A DNA stretch of 64,000 bases from Solanum dulcamara. Taxonomy: Eukaryota > Streptophyta > Magnoliopsida > Solanales > Solanaceae. Below the pieces are notes generated by a model. That model saw nothing but the letters and a program-made list of their open reading frames with translations. It did no database searches and was not told where the DNA came from. Made by a program: the position numbers and the translations under genes. The DNA lies in contig NC_077239.1 of the NCBI RefSeq assembly GCF_947179165.1, positions 64,703,134 to 64,767,133 on the forward strand, read 5' to 3'. Shown piece after piece: positions 22,079 to 36,200 of this stretch; within the stretch, counting starts at the first letter, position 1, and every line of letters begins with the position of its first letter.

Positions 22079-23390
22079 AGATTATTTCATAGCAGTGATG
22101 TTGACATCAACATGACGTCATGTAAAAGGGAGAAAGTGAGATAAGAAGGTAAATAGTTTGGGTCAGGAGTCTATTAAGAGTAAATAATTTAGATTGAGTC
22201 CAATTTGTGTAAATAATTTCACAATTGGGTCTATTTTGTGTAATTTTCCCTATAAATATGAAATATATATGTCATAATTGATTAAACTAGTTTGATAAGG
22301 TAAAGTTTTTATGTTACTCGTGTTCATGAATTAAAAATACTTAAATGACAAAATTAATTTTTATATTTTTATTTTATTTCAAAAATAAATGCATATTTAA
22401 ATCATACATTGTATTTCTAATTTGTAATATATCAAATTAAATTTCAGTAATTTGTAATATAAGTAATAATTTACTCATTACGATCCTCTTATCATTAATT
22501 TCAATATTATGATCACTTAATACTTTGTCTTTAGACCAAACAACTCCTAATTCTTTTTTTTATTATTCTATATTTTTCTAAATTAATTTCCAAATAAGAT
22601 TAAACTTGAATTTTCATTTGCAATCGTACTTTCAAAATTATTATAATACGGGCGAATGTGTACATATTGTCCACGCAATTTTTCGATATACACACTTACT
22701 ATTTTTTGGTATATTCAAAATCTTTCCTAAGTTATACAATTCAAATATGGAGAAAAAGCCTCATTTTCTTGATTGCATTTTTCTGGGAAGTGATTTTGGT
22801 ATAGCAAGGACGCTAGTACTTAAGGCAATTTCATAATTCTTGATAAAGACGTTACAAAATCTGAGTTTTTTAAAAAAAAATTAGAATAGTCATTATCATA
22901 TTACTATAATAATCCAGTTAATGACCAGCATAACATTTTAGGAAAATTATTCATTTTATTTGCAAACAAAGTTTGACCATTAAAATTTCAAACACAACTT
23001 AAAGTTGTATTTAAAATTTGAACAATCAAATAATGAAGCCTTAAAGTTGTGTTCAAACAATCAAATATTATTTGTAAAAAATTATAACCAAATACATCTT
23101 CAACTTCAATCCAAATATAGTGAAAAATATTTATAATAGTATTTAATAGCTCATATATGAGATCTAATCTATAACATTATGCAACTATCTATTTTGAAAG
23201 TATTATTTAATTATATGCTTCATATAAATTAATCAAGTTAAATGATTTTACTTTAAAATTAAAGAAGTATTAGTCATATTCAGAAAAAAATACTTTCAAA
23301 TTCTAAATATTTTTTAATAAAGCAAATAATATTTAATTTTTCATCCAATTTTTTTTGACTGAAAAAGAGAATGTGTTTGATGTTCCGCCA
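22079..23390. other. AT-rich intergenic DNA upstream of the MCTP gene
   Basis: Very AT-rich. A short open frame at 22606-22836 resembles no family I recognise and looks like chance. No transposon ends were found. Confidence 0.45.
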
Positions 23391-23398
23391 TATAACGA

Positions 23399-23430
23399 AC
23401 CAATAACGAAGAAGGCTCCCTGGTATTTAA
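23399..23430 (+). promoter_or_regulatory. Possible CCAAT and TATA-like elements of the MCTP gene
   Basis: CCAAT at 23399-23403 and TATTTAA at 23424-23430 lie about 160-190 bp before the start codon. They are followed by a strongly pyrimidine-rich leader (23440-23590), typical of plant 5' UTRs. Assignment rests on position and motif only. Confidence 0.4.
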
Positions 23431-23591
23431 GGCAACTAAATCCATGTCTCTTTCTCTGTACTCTAAACCCCTACCCCCTACCCCCTACTTGAGCTTCTCT
23501 CTAAATAGTCACTTCACTGTTGTAAAATCTTATTCCTCTGTTTCCTATCTGTCTCGTTTCTCTCTGTTTTTTTCTTTGCCTTTCATCAGCC

Positions 23592-26500
23592 ATGAACAAT
23601 GGTAAAGAAAAGTTGATTGTAGAAGTTGTGGCAGCACATAACTTGATGCCAAAAGATGGTGAAGGTTCTTCATCACCATTTGTAGAAGTTGAGTTTGAGA
23701 ATCAGAGACAAAAAACACAAGTAAAAATGAGAGATTTAAACCCTGTATGGAATGAAAAGCTTGTTTTTCATGTAAATGATGTTGCTGATCTTCCTTACCG
23801 GACCATTGAAGTGAATGTTTTCAATGAAAAAAGGTCAAACACAAGTAGAAATTTTCTGGGTAGAGCTCGGATTTCTGGTTCCAGCATTGCTAAAGAAGGG
23901 GAAGAAATGGCGCAGCTTTATACACTTGATAAAAGGAGTCTTTTTTCTCATGTACGTGGTGAGTTGAGTTTGAAGATTTATTTATCTACAACAGAGGAAG
24001 TGAAACAAGTCATTACTGGTAATACTGTTGGTAGAGGAGTGGTGTCTTCTGTTAACACAAATGCTAATAATTCCTCTTCTAAGAAGAACAAGAAATTGCA
24101 GCAGCAACAGACAAATGGAACTAACATGGTGGTCCAAATGGGTCAAGAAAATAAGGTAATCTTGAATTTTTGTGTTCATTTTGAACTTTTAGAGACAAAA
24201 AGAAGTTATATTTACTTGTTATATCATGTTTTAACGCCCCCTTTAAAAAAATAGTAATTTTTAAAAGATGATACACTTTTATGAACAGGTAAACTTGCAA
24301 AATCAGAACCATTCAAAGCCAGTGGAGTCAGTCCCAGGTGACATTAAGCCTGTTGTTATTACTAGTGTTCCTGGACCTATTATTCCGGCCGTGTCTGGTG
24401 GCGGTGTTGGTGGTGGTGGGGTTGGTTTGTACTCTTCTGGGCAAGGTGAGTTTTCTCTGAAAGAAACAAGTCCACATCTTGGTGGTAAGGACAAGACTAG
24501 CTCAACATATGACTTGGTGGAACAAATGCAGTATTTGTATGTTAGAGTTGTAAAGGCTAAGGATTTTTCTGTTTTTGGTGTTGGGGGTGGTGGTGAGCTT
24601 GTAGCTGAGGTGAAACTTGGAAACTACAGAGGAATTACTAAAAGGGTTTTTTCAAATCATGCTGAATGGGACCAAGTTTTTGCTTTTTCAAAAGATAGTG
24701 TACAGTCTTCTGTGGTGGAGATCTTTGTGAAGGAAAATAACAAAGATGACTTCTTGGGTCGTGTTTGGTTTGATCTGAATGAGGTGCCTAAAAGAGTTCC
24801 GCCCGATAGTCAGTTGGCTCCACAATGGTACAGAATGGAAGACAAGAAAGGTGACAAGTCTAAAGGTGGTGAACTTATGGTTGCCATATGGTTTGGCACT
24901 CAAGCTGATGAAGCCTTTGCTGAGGCTTGGCATTCTAAAGCAGCAAATGTGCATTTTGATGGTTTGTGTTCTATCAAGTCTAAAGTGTATCTGTCACCTA
25001 AGCTTTGGTATTTACGAGTTGGGGTTATTGAAGCTCAAGATATTGTTATGGGGGAGAAAGGGTCATCAATTATGAGATACCCTGAACTTTTTGCCAAAGT
25101 TCAAGTTGGGAACCAGGTTCTGAGGACTAGAGTTTCTCCGCCTGCTGCTACTAGAAGCCTTACAAACCCTTTCTGGAATGAGGACTTAATGTTTGTGGTT
25201 GCTGAGCCATTTGAAGACTTCTTGCTTGTTTCGATCGAGGACAGACTTGCTCCCAACAGAGAAGAAGTCGTGGCAAGAGTTCTTTTGCCTGTTTCAAGCC
25301 TAGAAAGGCGACTAAACGAGAAGCCAGTGACTTCGAGGTGGTTCAATCTGGACACTCATTTGAGCAACCCAAATGATCCCAAAGCTGTGGTTAGATTTGC
25401 CTCGCGGATTCACCTCCGTGCTTCACTTGATGGAGGTTACCATGTGCTTGATGAGGCAACAATGTACAGCAGTGATGTTAGGCCGACAGCAAAGCAGCTG
25501 TGGAAGCCCCACATTGGAGTTCTCGAGGTTGGGGTTTTGGGAGCTACCAATCTCGTGCCAATGAAAATGAAAGAAGGCAAGGGTGGCTCTGTAGATGCGT
25601 ATTGTGTGGCAAAGTATGGGCAGAAATGGGTCCGAACTAGGACTGTGGTGGACAGCTTATCTCCTAAATGGAACGAACAATATACTTGGGAAGTCTTTGA
25701 CCCTTGCACTGTCATCACTATTGGGGTGTTTGATAATTCTCGTGTTGACAAGAATATGGCTAACCCTGTGGCTGGAAATCGAGACTCTCGAATTGGTAAG
25801 GTTAGGATTAGGCTATCAACTCTTGAATCAGATAGAGTTTATACTCATGCATATCCACTCTTGATGCTGCATCCTTCTGGGGTGAAAAAAATGGGAGAGC
25901 TTCATTTGGCTGTCCGGTTTTCATGTGCTAATATGGTGAATATGCTTCATATGTATACAATGCCTTTGCTTCCAAAGATGCATTATGTTCAGCCCTTGTC
26001 TGTAAGTCAGTTGGACAGCTTGAGGCACCAGGCTATGAATGTGGTGGCAACAAGGCTTAGTCGATCCGAGCCACCTTTGGGAAGAGAAGTGGTAGAGTAC
26101 ATGCTCGATCATGATTCTCATATGTGGAGCATGAGGAAGAGCAAAGCAAATTTCTTTAGGCTAACAAATGTGGTTTCTTGGTTTGTTATCATGAGCAGGT
26201 TTCTAGAGTCTGCGCGCAATTGGCACAAGCCAGTGCACTCTGCATTAGCGCTGATTGCCTTTACCATTCTTGTATTGGTGCCCGAGCTCATCATCCCTTG
26301 TGTACTACTCAACTTGGCTGCAGTTGGACTATGGCGTTATAGGTCACGCCCACGCCATCCTCCCCACATGGATACTCGACTCTCATATGCAGAGAGTGTT
26401 TATCCAGATGAACTAGAAGAGGAATTTGATTCGTTCCCAACCAGCAGAAATGCAGAAATCGTTCGAATGAGATATGATAGACTGAGGAGTGTGGCTGGTC

Positions 26501-26763
26501 GGATTCAGACTGTGGTTGGTGATATGGCAACTCAAGGGGAGAGATTTCAGGCATTGTTAAGCTGGAGGGATCCAAGAGCAACATTCTTGTTTGTAATATT
26601 TTGCTTCTTTGCTGCCTTTGGTTTCTATTTGGTGCCAATCAAATGGGTGGTGACTCTTTGGGGTTTGTATTATTTGAGACCACCTAGGTTCAGGAACAGG
26701 TTGCCATCTAGTGCTGTATGTTTCTTGAAGCGGCTGCCCACCAGGGCAGATAGCATGTTGTAA
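23592..26763 (+). CDS. Multiple C2 domain and transmembrane region protein (MCTP)
   Basis: Plant MCTPs are ER-anchored proteins enriched at plasmodesmata. Their C2 domains bind membranes, often with calcium, and they take part in ER-plasma membrane tethering and cell-to-cell traffic (FTIP1 and QUIRKY are members). Two exons: 23592-24155 and 24289-26763. The 133-bp phase-0 intron has AAG|GTAATC and GAACAG|GT borders and joins 'GQENK' to 'VNLQNQNH'. Product 1012 residues. C2 domains at about residues 6-130 ('PKDGEGSSSPFVEVEFEN'), 268-376, 428-543 and 597-715. A low-complexity Q/N- and G-rich linker follows the first C2. The C-terminal phosphoribosyltransferase-like (PRT_C) region has hydrophobic segments at about 835-870 and 952-984, and the chain ends 'FLKRLPTRADSML'. 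Length and layout fit full-length members. The ATG follows a pyrimidine-rich leader. The exact paralogue was not determined. Confidence 0.95.
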
Positions 26764-27743
26764 AATCTTAGCAGTCACTAGTGGGGCATGTAGTATTTTG
26801 TGAACTGTAGGATCAGACTAGGATTTGGTTTTCTTATTTTGGATTTCAGATGTAGATTTGAAATGCCCTTCCTTGTGATTATGCAGTACTAATCTGTTTT
26901 GTTCTACTTTTGTTGCATTGTAGGGTACTTTTCTCTCTCAAACACTTTGTGTTTCACCAAATTCAATTCTTGTAGATGCTCTGTTCATGGGCAGATTCAT
27001 TAAATATGCAGTCATGCTTTTCCAGTACTAACAAGTATTAGTATTTAACTATTTATAACAACTCAATCAATATCATCAGGCTTCCTTCTGTCTTTTGATA
27101 AAAGAGAGCAAAATAGAGGAAGCCAAACAAATTGGTGATTGAACTTATCTATGACGCTATGTTAATAATACTGAAATAAAATACTAAATTAAGGATTAAA
27201 AAGTAAGTTTAATTTAAAATAGCATTACATCTGATTTTATAATTTTGAATGCCTTGGTTAATTTAAAATTTCGAAAATTGTAAATACAAAACCTAATAAT
27301 ATTAACGTCCCAATTTTTTAATCAAAAAACCATTAGTTAAAATGGAGGGATATTTTGGTTTCATCTACTCGGCATTTTATCTATGAATCTTGCATGCTAG
27401 TAAGTCGTCTTTTTTTTTTTTTGGTTTAATTATTCAATATCAGAAACCTCACTAATCCCAACTAATTTGGAATAAAGGAGATGGACAAAAATGCAGAACT
27501 GAGAACCACAAGAACAAACAATTACATCAGACATAAAGAAACAACGAGAAGCTTTTGACACCAAATTATACACAGATCTCAACTTTTGCCAAAAAAGAAT
27601 TCAGGGTAGATTCTGTAAGAGAAAAAGCAGAATGTCGGTCCAGAGAAACCCTGTTAAAAACACGATAAGAAAGAGCCCAAGTCGATAACCAGTTTTGCTA
27701 CCATTTTCAATAACAGTAGGAACATGGCCATCCCTTGGGCTCT
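26764..27743. other. Tail-to-tail intergenic region with both 3' UTRs
   Basis: Holds the 3' UTR of the MCTP gene from the left and of the kinase gene from the right. An 'aataaa'-like word occurs near 27175. No other gene is visible. Overlapping antisense 3' ends are possible at this spacing but cannot be shown. Confidence 0.5.
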
Positions 27744-30232
27744 CTAGACTAAAAAAGGTGACAAGCGATGGTCTGTGTAACGCGGAAGGCCAGCTCTAGC
27801 TCCCAAGGTTCTGCATTTGATAGCTGCCTGCAATCCACCCACAAATCAAAGATTAGTCTTTTCTTGTATTTGTTGCCTCAGTTACACACCCAACCCTCTC
27901 TGGGTAGGGGAAAAACATAGTCCAGGAAAACAAGATATCTAACCACTTGAGCAGCAAATGGCAACATTTTCTCTGGTGGCATGTTGGCACAGATAGCTGC
28001 AATATGTAATATAGGACTCATGAGACGAAACATCAAATACGAGAGCAAATAGAAATCATTCATACTGACATAAAGTGACCAAACTGGTGAGATCTTCAAC
28101 AAGATGTTAGAAGTTAAATTCACAAAACCGGGAATAAATAAACCGGTTTTGATAGTATAAAACTGTTCTTAAAGGAATTTAAGTCTCCCATTTATGTTGT
28201 TTGCAAGGATGATGGCAGAACTCCTCCGGGATTTTACAAAGCCAATAAAGTCGAGTTTTTGACAATTAGCTCGAATTTCCCACAAGAACAAAATTTATGA
28301 TTTGTACTGAGCAGAAAGAAAAAGAAGAACAAGAAAAGATGAATTCTCGTTTTGGAGAATATACAGCAACAACATACTCAGTGAAATCTCACAAGTGAGG
28401 TCTGGAGAGGGTAGAATGTACAAAGACCTTACCACTACCATGTGAAGGTAGAGAGGCTGATTCCGAAAGACCATCGGCTCAAGTGCAACAAACCCAGGTA
28501 CAAAAAAGAAGGAGACGAAGAAGAGAATATAGCAAGTAACAAGGAAACAGTGCAAAGTCTGCCGAAAAGGAGCCAAAAACAACAATGAAATAATGTGATA
28601 ATCAAAACACAATAACAACATACTAGGATAGATTATTGAAAACAATAATAAACAATGATAAAAATAAAAAACAAGAACTACAATAATCCAACTAGTACCA
28701 TGGAAAACACTAGTCACCCTAAACAAGACAACACTACACTACCTACTAACCTGCTACCCTAATACGTGTCCTTAACACCCTCCTATCTAAGGTCATTTCC
28801 TCGGGTAACCTGAAGCTGCGTCATATCCTGTCTTATCACCTCTCCTCAATATTTCTTTGGTCTACCTCTGGTTCTACTCATAACCTCTATAACCAACTCC
28901 TCACACCTCCTAATTGGTGCATCTACGCATTTCCTCTTCACATGTCCAAACCATCTCAGTTTCGTTTTCCTCATCTTGTCCACCATAGAGGTCACCCCCA
29001 TCTTATCCCGGATATCCTCATTTCTAATTTTATCACTCCTAGTACTTCTACGGGTATTTATAATACTTCTAGGAATCTAGAATTAACCGACTCAACTCTT
29101 ACCAACAAACACCTATTAGAATTAACAGTCACCTATTTTGAATTTTAAAAACTGTTAAGAAAAATGTTTTGAATAATTATTTTAAAAAGAAAATGCTTTA
29201 AATTAAATAAATTTAAAAACTGATAGGTGACTAAGAAGTGTTACAAATTTTGGGCTACTTCCCAAGTGCCTAAAGTGCCCATCTTTGACTATTTAATAAT
29301 ATAGCCGAGCTTTTGGTTTCCCTCCAAAACATCCCTCAAATTATTCAAACCAAGACAAGAAGTGTTTTAAACACTTCTACTCTTTTCTATCTTACCAATA
29401 ACAATAACAACAATACCCAAGTGTAGTTTGGGAAGGTTAGAATATACACAAACCTTACCCCTACCTCGTAGAGATAGACAGACTGTTTGCGATAAACCCC
29501 CGACTAAAATAAAGCCTGCCCAAACAGTCTGAAAAAAGGGGATATAGATATGGGAGCAACAAGAACAAGAAATCAATATGAAATGGGGAGTGTTACACAA
29601 CAAACAGGGGAAAGAACCTCTTCTATCTTATCAATGAGGGACAAATTTTCTTCTGTCAAATACTCGCATAAAACACTAACTATTCTAAAACAAGATGCTA
29701 GAAGAACCACTAACACATTGAAGAGCTAATTAACAAATTGAACCTAACTTTAACAAGGAAGGAGATCAATGGAGGTGAGGGACATCCAGCCCCTAATATT
29801 TGAAATAGCATATAGGAAAACCATGGGACCACAGTACAAGGGACAAGACTAAATAGATTATGTAGAATAAATACTTACAATAAAGAACCGCGCCAATAAA
29901 TGCATCTCCAGCACCAGTTGTATCAATTAGTTCTGTTTGAGGTATACTTTCAGCTGTCCCCACAAGTAGCTTACCGATGATCGTCCCTATCCCTTTTGCA
30001 TGTAGTTTTGCTACATTCTGCAGCCATACAAACGTAAAATCTGAAGTTAATATAGCACAATCATATCTCCATGCAACTGACATCTTAAATTGCATAAGCA
30101 GCAGACAAACAAAATTCTATACTAGCAGCCACAAGCACAACAACGACATGACTGAATTCAACATTGACTAAAAGGATCAAACGGTAGGAAGACCAAAGAA
30201 TGTCTAGTTTTTAAGGGGTAAAGGGTATTTAC

Positions 30233-30272
<40 letters not shown>

Positions 30273-33200
30273 GACTTGAGAAATCCAAACAAGAAATGCA
30301 GAAAGTTGGTGGTGGTGGTGGGTAAGTTAAAGGATTAGCTGAACAGTGAAATACCGAGGATATGCATGCTGGCAATGTTGAATTAGTGTCTTTCTCCAGA
30401 TTCAGTTTTTCAAACAGCTCTTCGACATCCATTTCTTCAGGGAGGAGATTGTCTGCAAAAGTATTGAAGTCTCTGTAGGATGCATATAAAAATGTTGCAT
30501 AGTCTTCTGGGCCATCTTTTAGAATACTTCATTGACATCCGTACAGGTAATTATAGTTGACCAAAAAAGAGAATAAACAAAACTTTGCTAAATACCCATT
30601 TCAGTCCTTTGTAGCATTATGCAACCATCTTTACCCAATGTCACAATAACAAATTTAACTTTTGGCAACCTTAAGAGCATGGAAACAAGGGCACTCGGAA
30701 TAGAAGAAGCCTCAGTCCATTCCTGAAAGTCAATCAAAATACTATTGCCTTATCAGAGAGCATCACACAAAGCAGACCTGATGTATATATAAAATAGCTC
30801 AAAACCTTCTTGTAAGTGAGAACTAGTAAAATGCTTTCTGACATACAATTTTCAGTCAGTATGCCCCTTTATGTATCATTAAACCAAATGTGTGGGCTAT
30901 TCCCATGAGGCAGGTAGGCCTCATTTATTTTCATTAAGATTAAGATGTCTGAATCTGAATGCACATCTGAATATTAAGATGTGCATTAAGATTTAAAGGT
31001 CTGAATTCGAATATACATCCGAATATTAAGATGTTGCTTAAGATCTAAATACCAAATAGTTAACACTGTTTGTTTTTTCACATTTGAATGAATAAAATTT
31101 GTCTTAGTTTAAAAATAATAAATATAAAATTCAAATAAAATACTAAATTGATCTTATTATGTCAATAAATGATTTTAAAAAATTTATATGACAATTGGTG
31201 GTGGTGATGATTAACAATAATGATTGAGTGTGTCGATTTGGGATGATGTTGACTAATATGATGGTTGTGAGTTGTATCTTATGATATAGTGGTTGACAGT
31301 AGTGATTAATTCTGGTTGATGGTGATTGCGACTGATAATTAGTAATGGAATGATACTGATACCTAATGGTAGTGGTGAATGATGATGACGGTTAGCGATA
31401 TATAATATTGTGACTAATGGTGGTAATTATCAATAGTGAATAGTGAATAGTGAATGTAATAATGGTTGATAGTGATGATTGAGAATGATGTCTAATGGTG
31501 ATGACGATTGATTTTTGCAATTGACGGTAGTGGTGGTTATAGTTTGCCTTAGGATGGTGGTTATGGATCGTAGGTGGTGGTGATAGTTGTGGCTGAAATG
31601 GTGGTTGTGGGTGGTAGGTGAAAGTAGATGGACTAGCGGTGAATTGTTATCTTTAAAGAAATTCTTAAATAGACATCTTAATGATATTAAGACTTGGTTA
31701 TAGATCTTAATCATTCAGACCAATTCAGACCCATAAAGTGGTTGCAAAATAAGAAAATCAAACAATTATTGATTAAGATTTAGACCTTGCAAACATATAG
31801 ACAGACTTAATGACTGAGATGTGAATGATTAAGATTGAGATCTACATTAAGTGCAAACAAATGAGGCCTTACATTTGTAGTAGTCTAAATGTTTTCACCT
31901 ACATATTTCTTCAGGGGTCCTCATGCTCCGGCTAAAAAGAAATGTCCGACCCTAGCAAATTCAAAGGGCTTTGTTACCTCTAAAGTAACTCTATGAACTA
32001 AGTCGATGCTCTTTACTTCAGCGACCATACCCTACCATCCACAGAGTAGTTGGACTTGAAGAGCTGAAGTAAATGCATCCACGGTTTCTGCAAACAAACT
32101 CACTTCAAGGAACTGCTATTTCCTAAACTCAGCTACAGTCATGCTTAGGAGCTTTCTCCTGCAGACTCGCCAGGCCCTCTTGATTCTGAGGTCTCATCAT
32201 GATCTTTTGGTCTGAGTTCTCTTCTCATTTCAGGAGTTGGAAAGACCTTAAATTGGAAGAGTTGAGCTAATGCTAGCCACCACAAGCTAAAATCACATTA
32301 TATATCTCATCCCAGCCTTATTACAATTATTACCACCAAAAAACAAAGACCTTTTCAGATTCATTTTGTTTAGTAAATGTGTTAATTAATGCTTACTCCC
32401 TTCCCACATGACATCTCTGTATTCATCAAAATCTTCTCTTCATAAAAAAACCAAGAATAATTCCCTTCCTCATCAGGGAGCTTTTCTCTATCCTTTCTGC
32501 AGTGATCTTCTAAATAACTTCTTTTAAGTCCTTGTACTTTTTTTTCTTTAGATAAAGAAGTTCCTGTGTACTTACTTTAACTCTGCTAACCAATCTCAAG
32601 CTAGAATAAAGGGGAGTTTCAATAGGTTGACGGTTAGCGTTAAATAGTCTAACTATGAAGGATCCCCTGAATAACGAAGAATAGACCGCTATACTAAGAA
32701 TTTGGCTGAGTTATATTAATAACATTGAGTATGGGTATATGTGGTTAAATTTGAACCGATTTTCTCCTTTAAAAAGTTCAAACCAATTATGTCGGTTTGT
32801 TAACCAAATCAAACCGATTTTCCGTTTCATTTTTCTTTGTTGTTTTTTTCCTAATCACAAAGACTCACATACCACATACTTAAAAGTTTTACTAGGTACT
32901 TTTAGCAAAAAAATAAAATGACCATCATGGAACTATGTTACAACATAGGGAGGAAATCTATTAACAGGAGTCGCATAGCAAGAAGTTGCTTATTTCAGAC
33001 ACCTATGTATAGTGGGTATACTGGTAATTAAATGTGGTTACATAGACTAACCAAGAAGAGTAGAATAAAGACCTACACCACTAAGGGGTTGTTTGGTAGC
33101 ACCGAAGGGTATGGCCTAGTGGTCAATGAAGTGGATTAAGAATCATTAGGTTGCAGGTTCAAATCCTAGCAAAGACAAAAAACATTAGACGATTTTTTCT

Positions 33201-36200
33201 CATCTGTCCTAGCCGTGGTGGACAGTGTTACCTGGTACTATTGCTGGTGGGAGATGGCATGTATCCCATGGAATCAGTCGAGGTATGCGAAAGCTGGTTC
33301 GTACACCATGGTTATAAAAAAAGCAACTTATTCATGTATTAATTTCAGTGTAAGTTATATAACGTTTAGTAGCTAGTTCGGAAATAAGTTATCACAACTT
33401 ACCCAATGAAATCCCACAAGTGAGGTATGGGAAGGGTAGAATGTACGCAAACCTTACTCCTACCTCATGGAGGTAGAGAGATTGTTTTCGGAGGACCCTT
33501 TGCTAGAATACCACATATCAAAGTAGGTATAAGAAAGAGAGAACGACAGTGAAGAAAACAAAGCAACTAATAATGGAACAGTAACAACCACAAAATAGTG
33601 CAACAATCTAAACATAATAAACAACAAATGATAATAGATATCAAAAACAAGACACTATAAGAATAAGGCTAAAGCCCTCGAAAAGTAAGGAAACATGCCC
33701 AACCATCTCAACCTCAACTTATCCAACACAGAGGCCGCTCCCACGTTGTCTCGGATATGCTCATTCCCAATCTTATCGCTCCTAGTATGTCCACACATCC
33801 ATCCAACATCCTCATTTTCACAACTTGTATCTTCCAAACATAAGAGATCTTGACTGTCCAGCACTTCGCCCCATGTAACAAAGTCAGCCTTACAACCACT
33901 CTGTAGAACTTACCTTTAAGTTTAGGTGGTACTTTTTTATCACACAAGACTCTGGAGGCAAACCTCTATTTCATCTATGCTCCACCAATACGATGTGTGA
34001 CATCATCATGAATGTCACTACTTCCCTGGATTACAGACCCAAGATATTTGAAACTCTCTTGAGGATCCCCTATATGTCAAGCCTCATGCATTGCATCACT
34101 GAACTTACACTCCAAATACTTCCTTTTAGTCATGCTCAACTTGAACCCTTTAGACTTTAGAGTTTGTCTCCACACCTCCAACCTAGCGTTTACTCCGCTA
34201 GGTGTCTCATTAATCAGTACTACATCATCCGCAAAATAACATCCACCATGACACCTCATCTTAAATATACCCCGTCAATTCATCAAGGCAAATATGAACG
34301 CGCTAAGAACTGATCCTTCAAAGGGAAGTAAATAAGTTATTCATATATAAAATTAATATGACGTTTGCTTTGCAATTAGAAACCTACATAACTAATACGT
34401 GTATAAGTTAAGAGAAAATTTGTGTATTATCTTATGCGAGGTAGAAGATGAAACAACAAATACCTACATAATTCTACATTAAACCAAGTATCAAATATAA
34501 AATCATTTTGGAATATACTTTACATATTGGCAAGACTAACAACAACAACAACAACAACAACGAACCCAGTGTGATCCCACCATGTGGGGTCTGGGGAGGG
34601 TAGAGTGTACGCAGACCTAACCCCCACCTTAAAAGGTAGGGCGGCTGTTTCCGAAAGACCCTCGGCTTAAGAGAGAAGAAACAAGGGAGGAGAAACAAGG
34701 AAAAACAAGGAAAAACAAGACATAGGTCAGTAAAGCCAGGCATATAACAGACAATATAAAGATATGAATAATGAGAGCGATAAAGCGATAAAGTCAGGGT
34801 AGGAAAGATCGGGGATAAAGGAGCATTAACTACTATAGATAAAATAGGATACCCAAAGTAGACTGGGCCAACTAATATAAGCAGTAATCCCATGCAAAAT
34901 CATATGTTAAGACAGATGAGCGCGACTACGACAACTATGGAGAACCGATCGGCCACCTAGCCCACTATCTTAGTCCGAGTCCTCCATAGCCTCCTATCTA
35001 AGGTCATGTCCTCGGAGAGCTGCAATTGTGCCATATCATGTCTAATGACCTCTTCCCAATATTTCTTCGGCCTCCCTTTGCCCCTCCTGAAACCGTCCAT
35101 AGCCAACCTCTCGCACCTCCGCACTGGAGCATCTGTGTCTCTCCTCTTCACATGCCCAAACCATCTCAGTCTCGCTTCCCGCATCTTGTCCTCCACCGAT
35201 GCCACTCCCACCTTGTCTCGGATATCTTCATTCCTAATTCTATCCATCCTAGTGTGCCCACACATCCACCGCAGCATTCGCATTTCCGCGACTCTCATCT
35301 TCTGTACATGAAGTTTCTTGATTGGCCAACACTCCACCCCGTACAATAGGGTCGGTCTAACCACCACTTTGTAGAACTTGCCTTTGAGTTTTGGTGGCAC
35401 TTTCTTGTCACACAGCACTCCGGAGGCGAGCCTCCATTTCATCCACCCTGCACTGATGCGGTGTGAAACATCGTCGTCGATATCCCCATCTTCCTGTATA
35501 ATAGACCCAAGGTATTTGAAGCTTCTTTTCTTTTGAATGGCCTGGGTACCAAGCCTCACTTCCCCGTCAGCCTCACGCGGCAGGCCACTGAAACTGCACT
35601 CCAAGTATTCTGTCTTGGTCCTACACAATTTAAATCCTTTAGACTCCAACGTCTGTCTCCAGCCCTCCAGCTTGTCGTTAACTCCGTTGTGAGTCTCGTC
35701 AATCAGGACTATGTCATCCGCGAACAACATACACCAAGGCACCTCACCTTGTATTTGTCTAGTCAATTGATCCATCACCAGGGCGAATAGAAACGGGCTA
35801 AGAGTCGATCCCTGGTGCAACCCCATCGTAACAGGAAAGTGCTCCGAGTCCCCCCCTACCGTCCTTACCCTGGTCTTAGCTCCATCATACATGTCTTTAA
35901 TCGCTCTAATGTATGCCACAGGTAAACATTTCGCCTCCAAGCATCTCCATAGGACCTCCCTTGGAACTTTGTCATAGGCCTTTTCTAGGTCAATAAATAT
36001 CATGTGTAAGTCCCTTTTCCGCTCCCTATACTGCTCTACCAATCTCCTTAAGATATGAATGGCTTCTGTAGTCGAGCGCCCCGGCATAAATCCAAACTGG
36101 TTCTCTGAAATAGACACACTACTCCTCACTCTCATTTCTATCACCCTTTCCCACACTTTCATAGTGTGACTTAGCAGCTTGATACCTCTATAGTTGTTGC

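Noticed and set aside
22606..22836. Plus-strand frame of 76 codons
   Set aside because: AT-rich intergenic sequence, no motif, no splice context; most likely chance.
31430..31714. His/Thr-rich minus-strand frame
   Set aside because: Translation of the 'gatggtggtgatt' simple repeat inside a MITE-like element.
30915..31871. hAT assignment with target duplication for this MITE-like element
   Set aside because: The inverted ends are good, but the 8 bp outside each end do not match, so I left the superfamily open.
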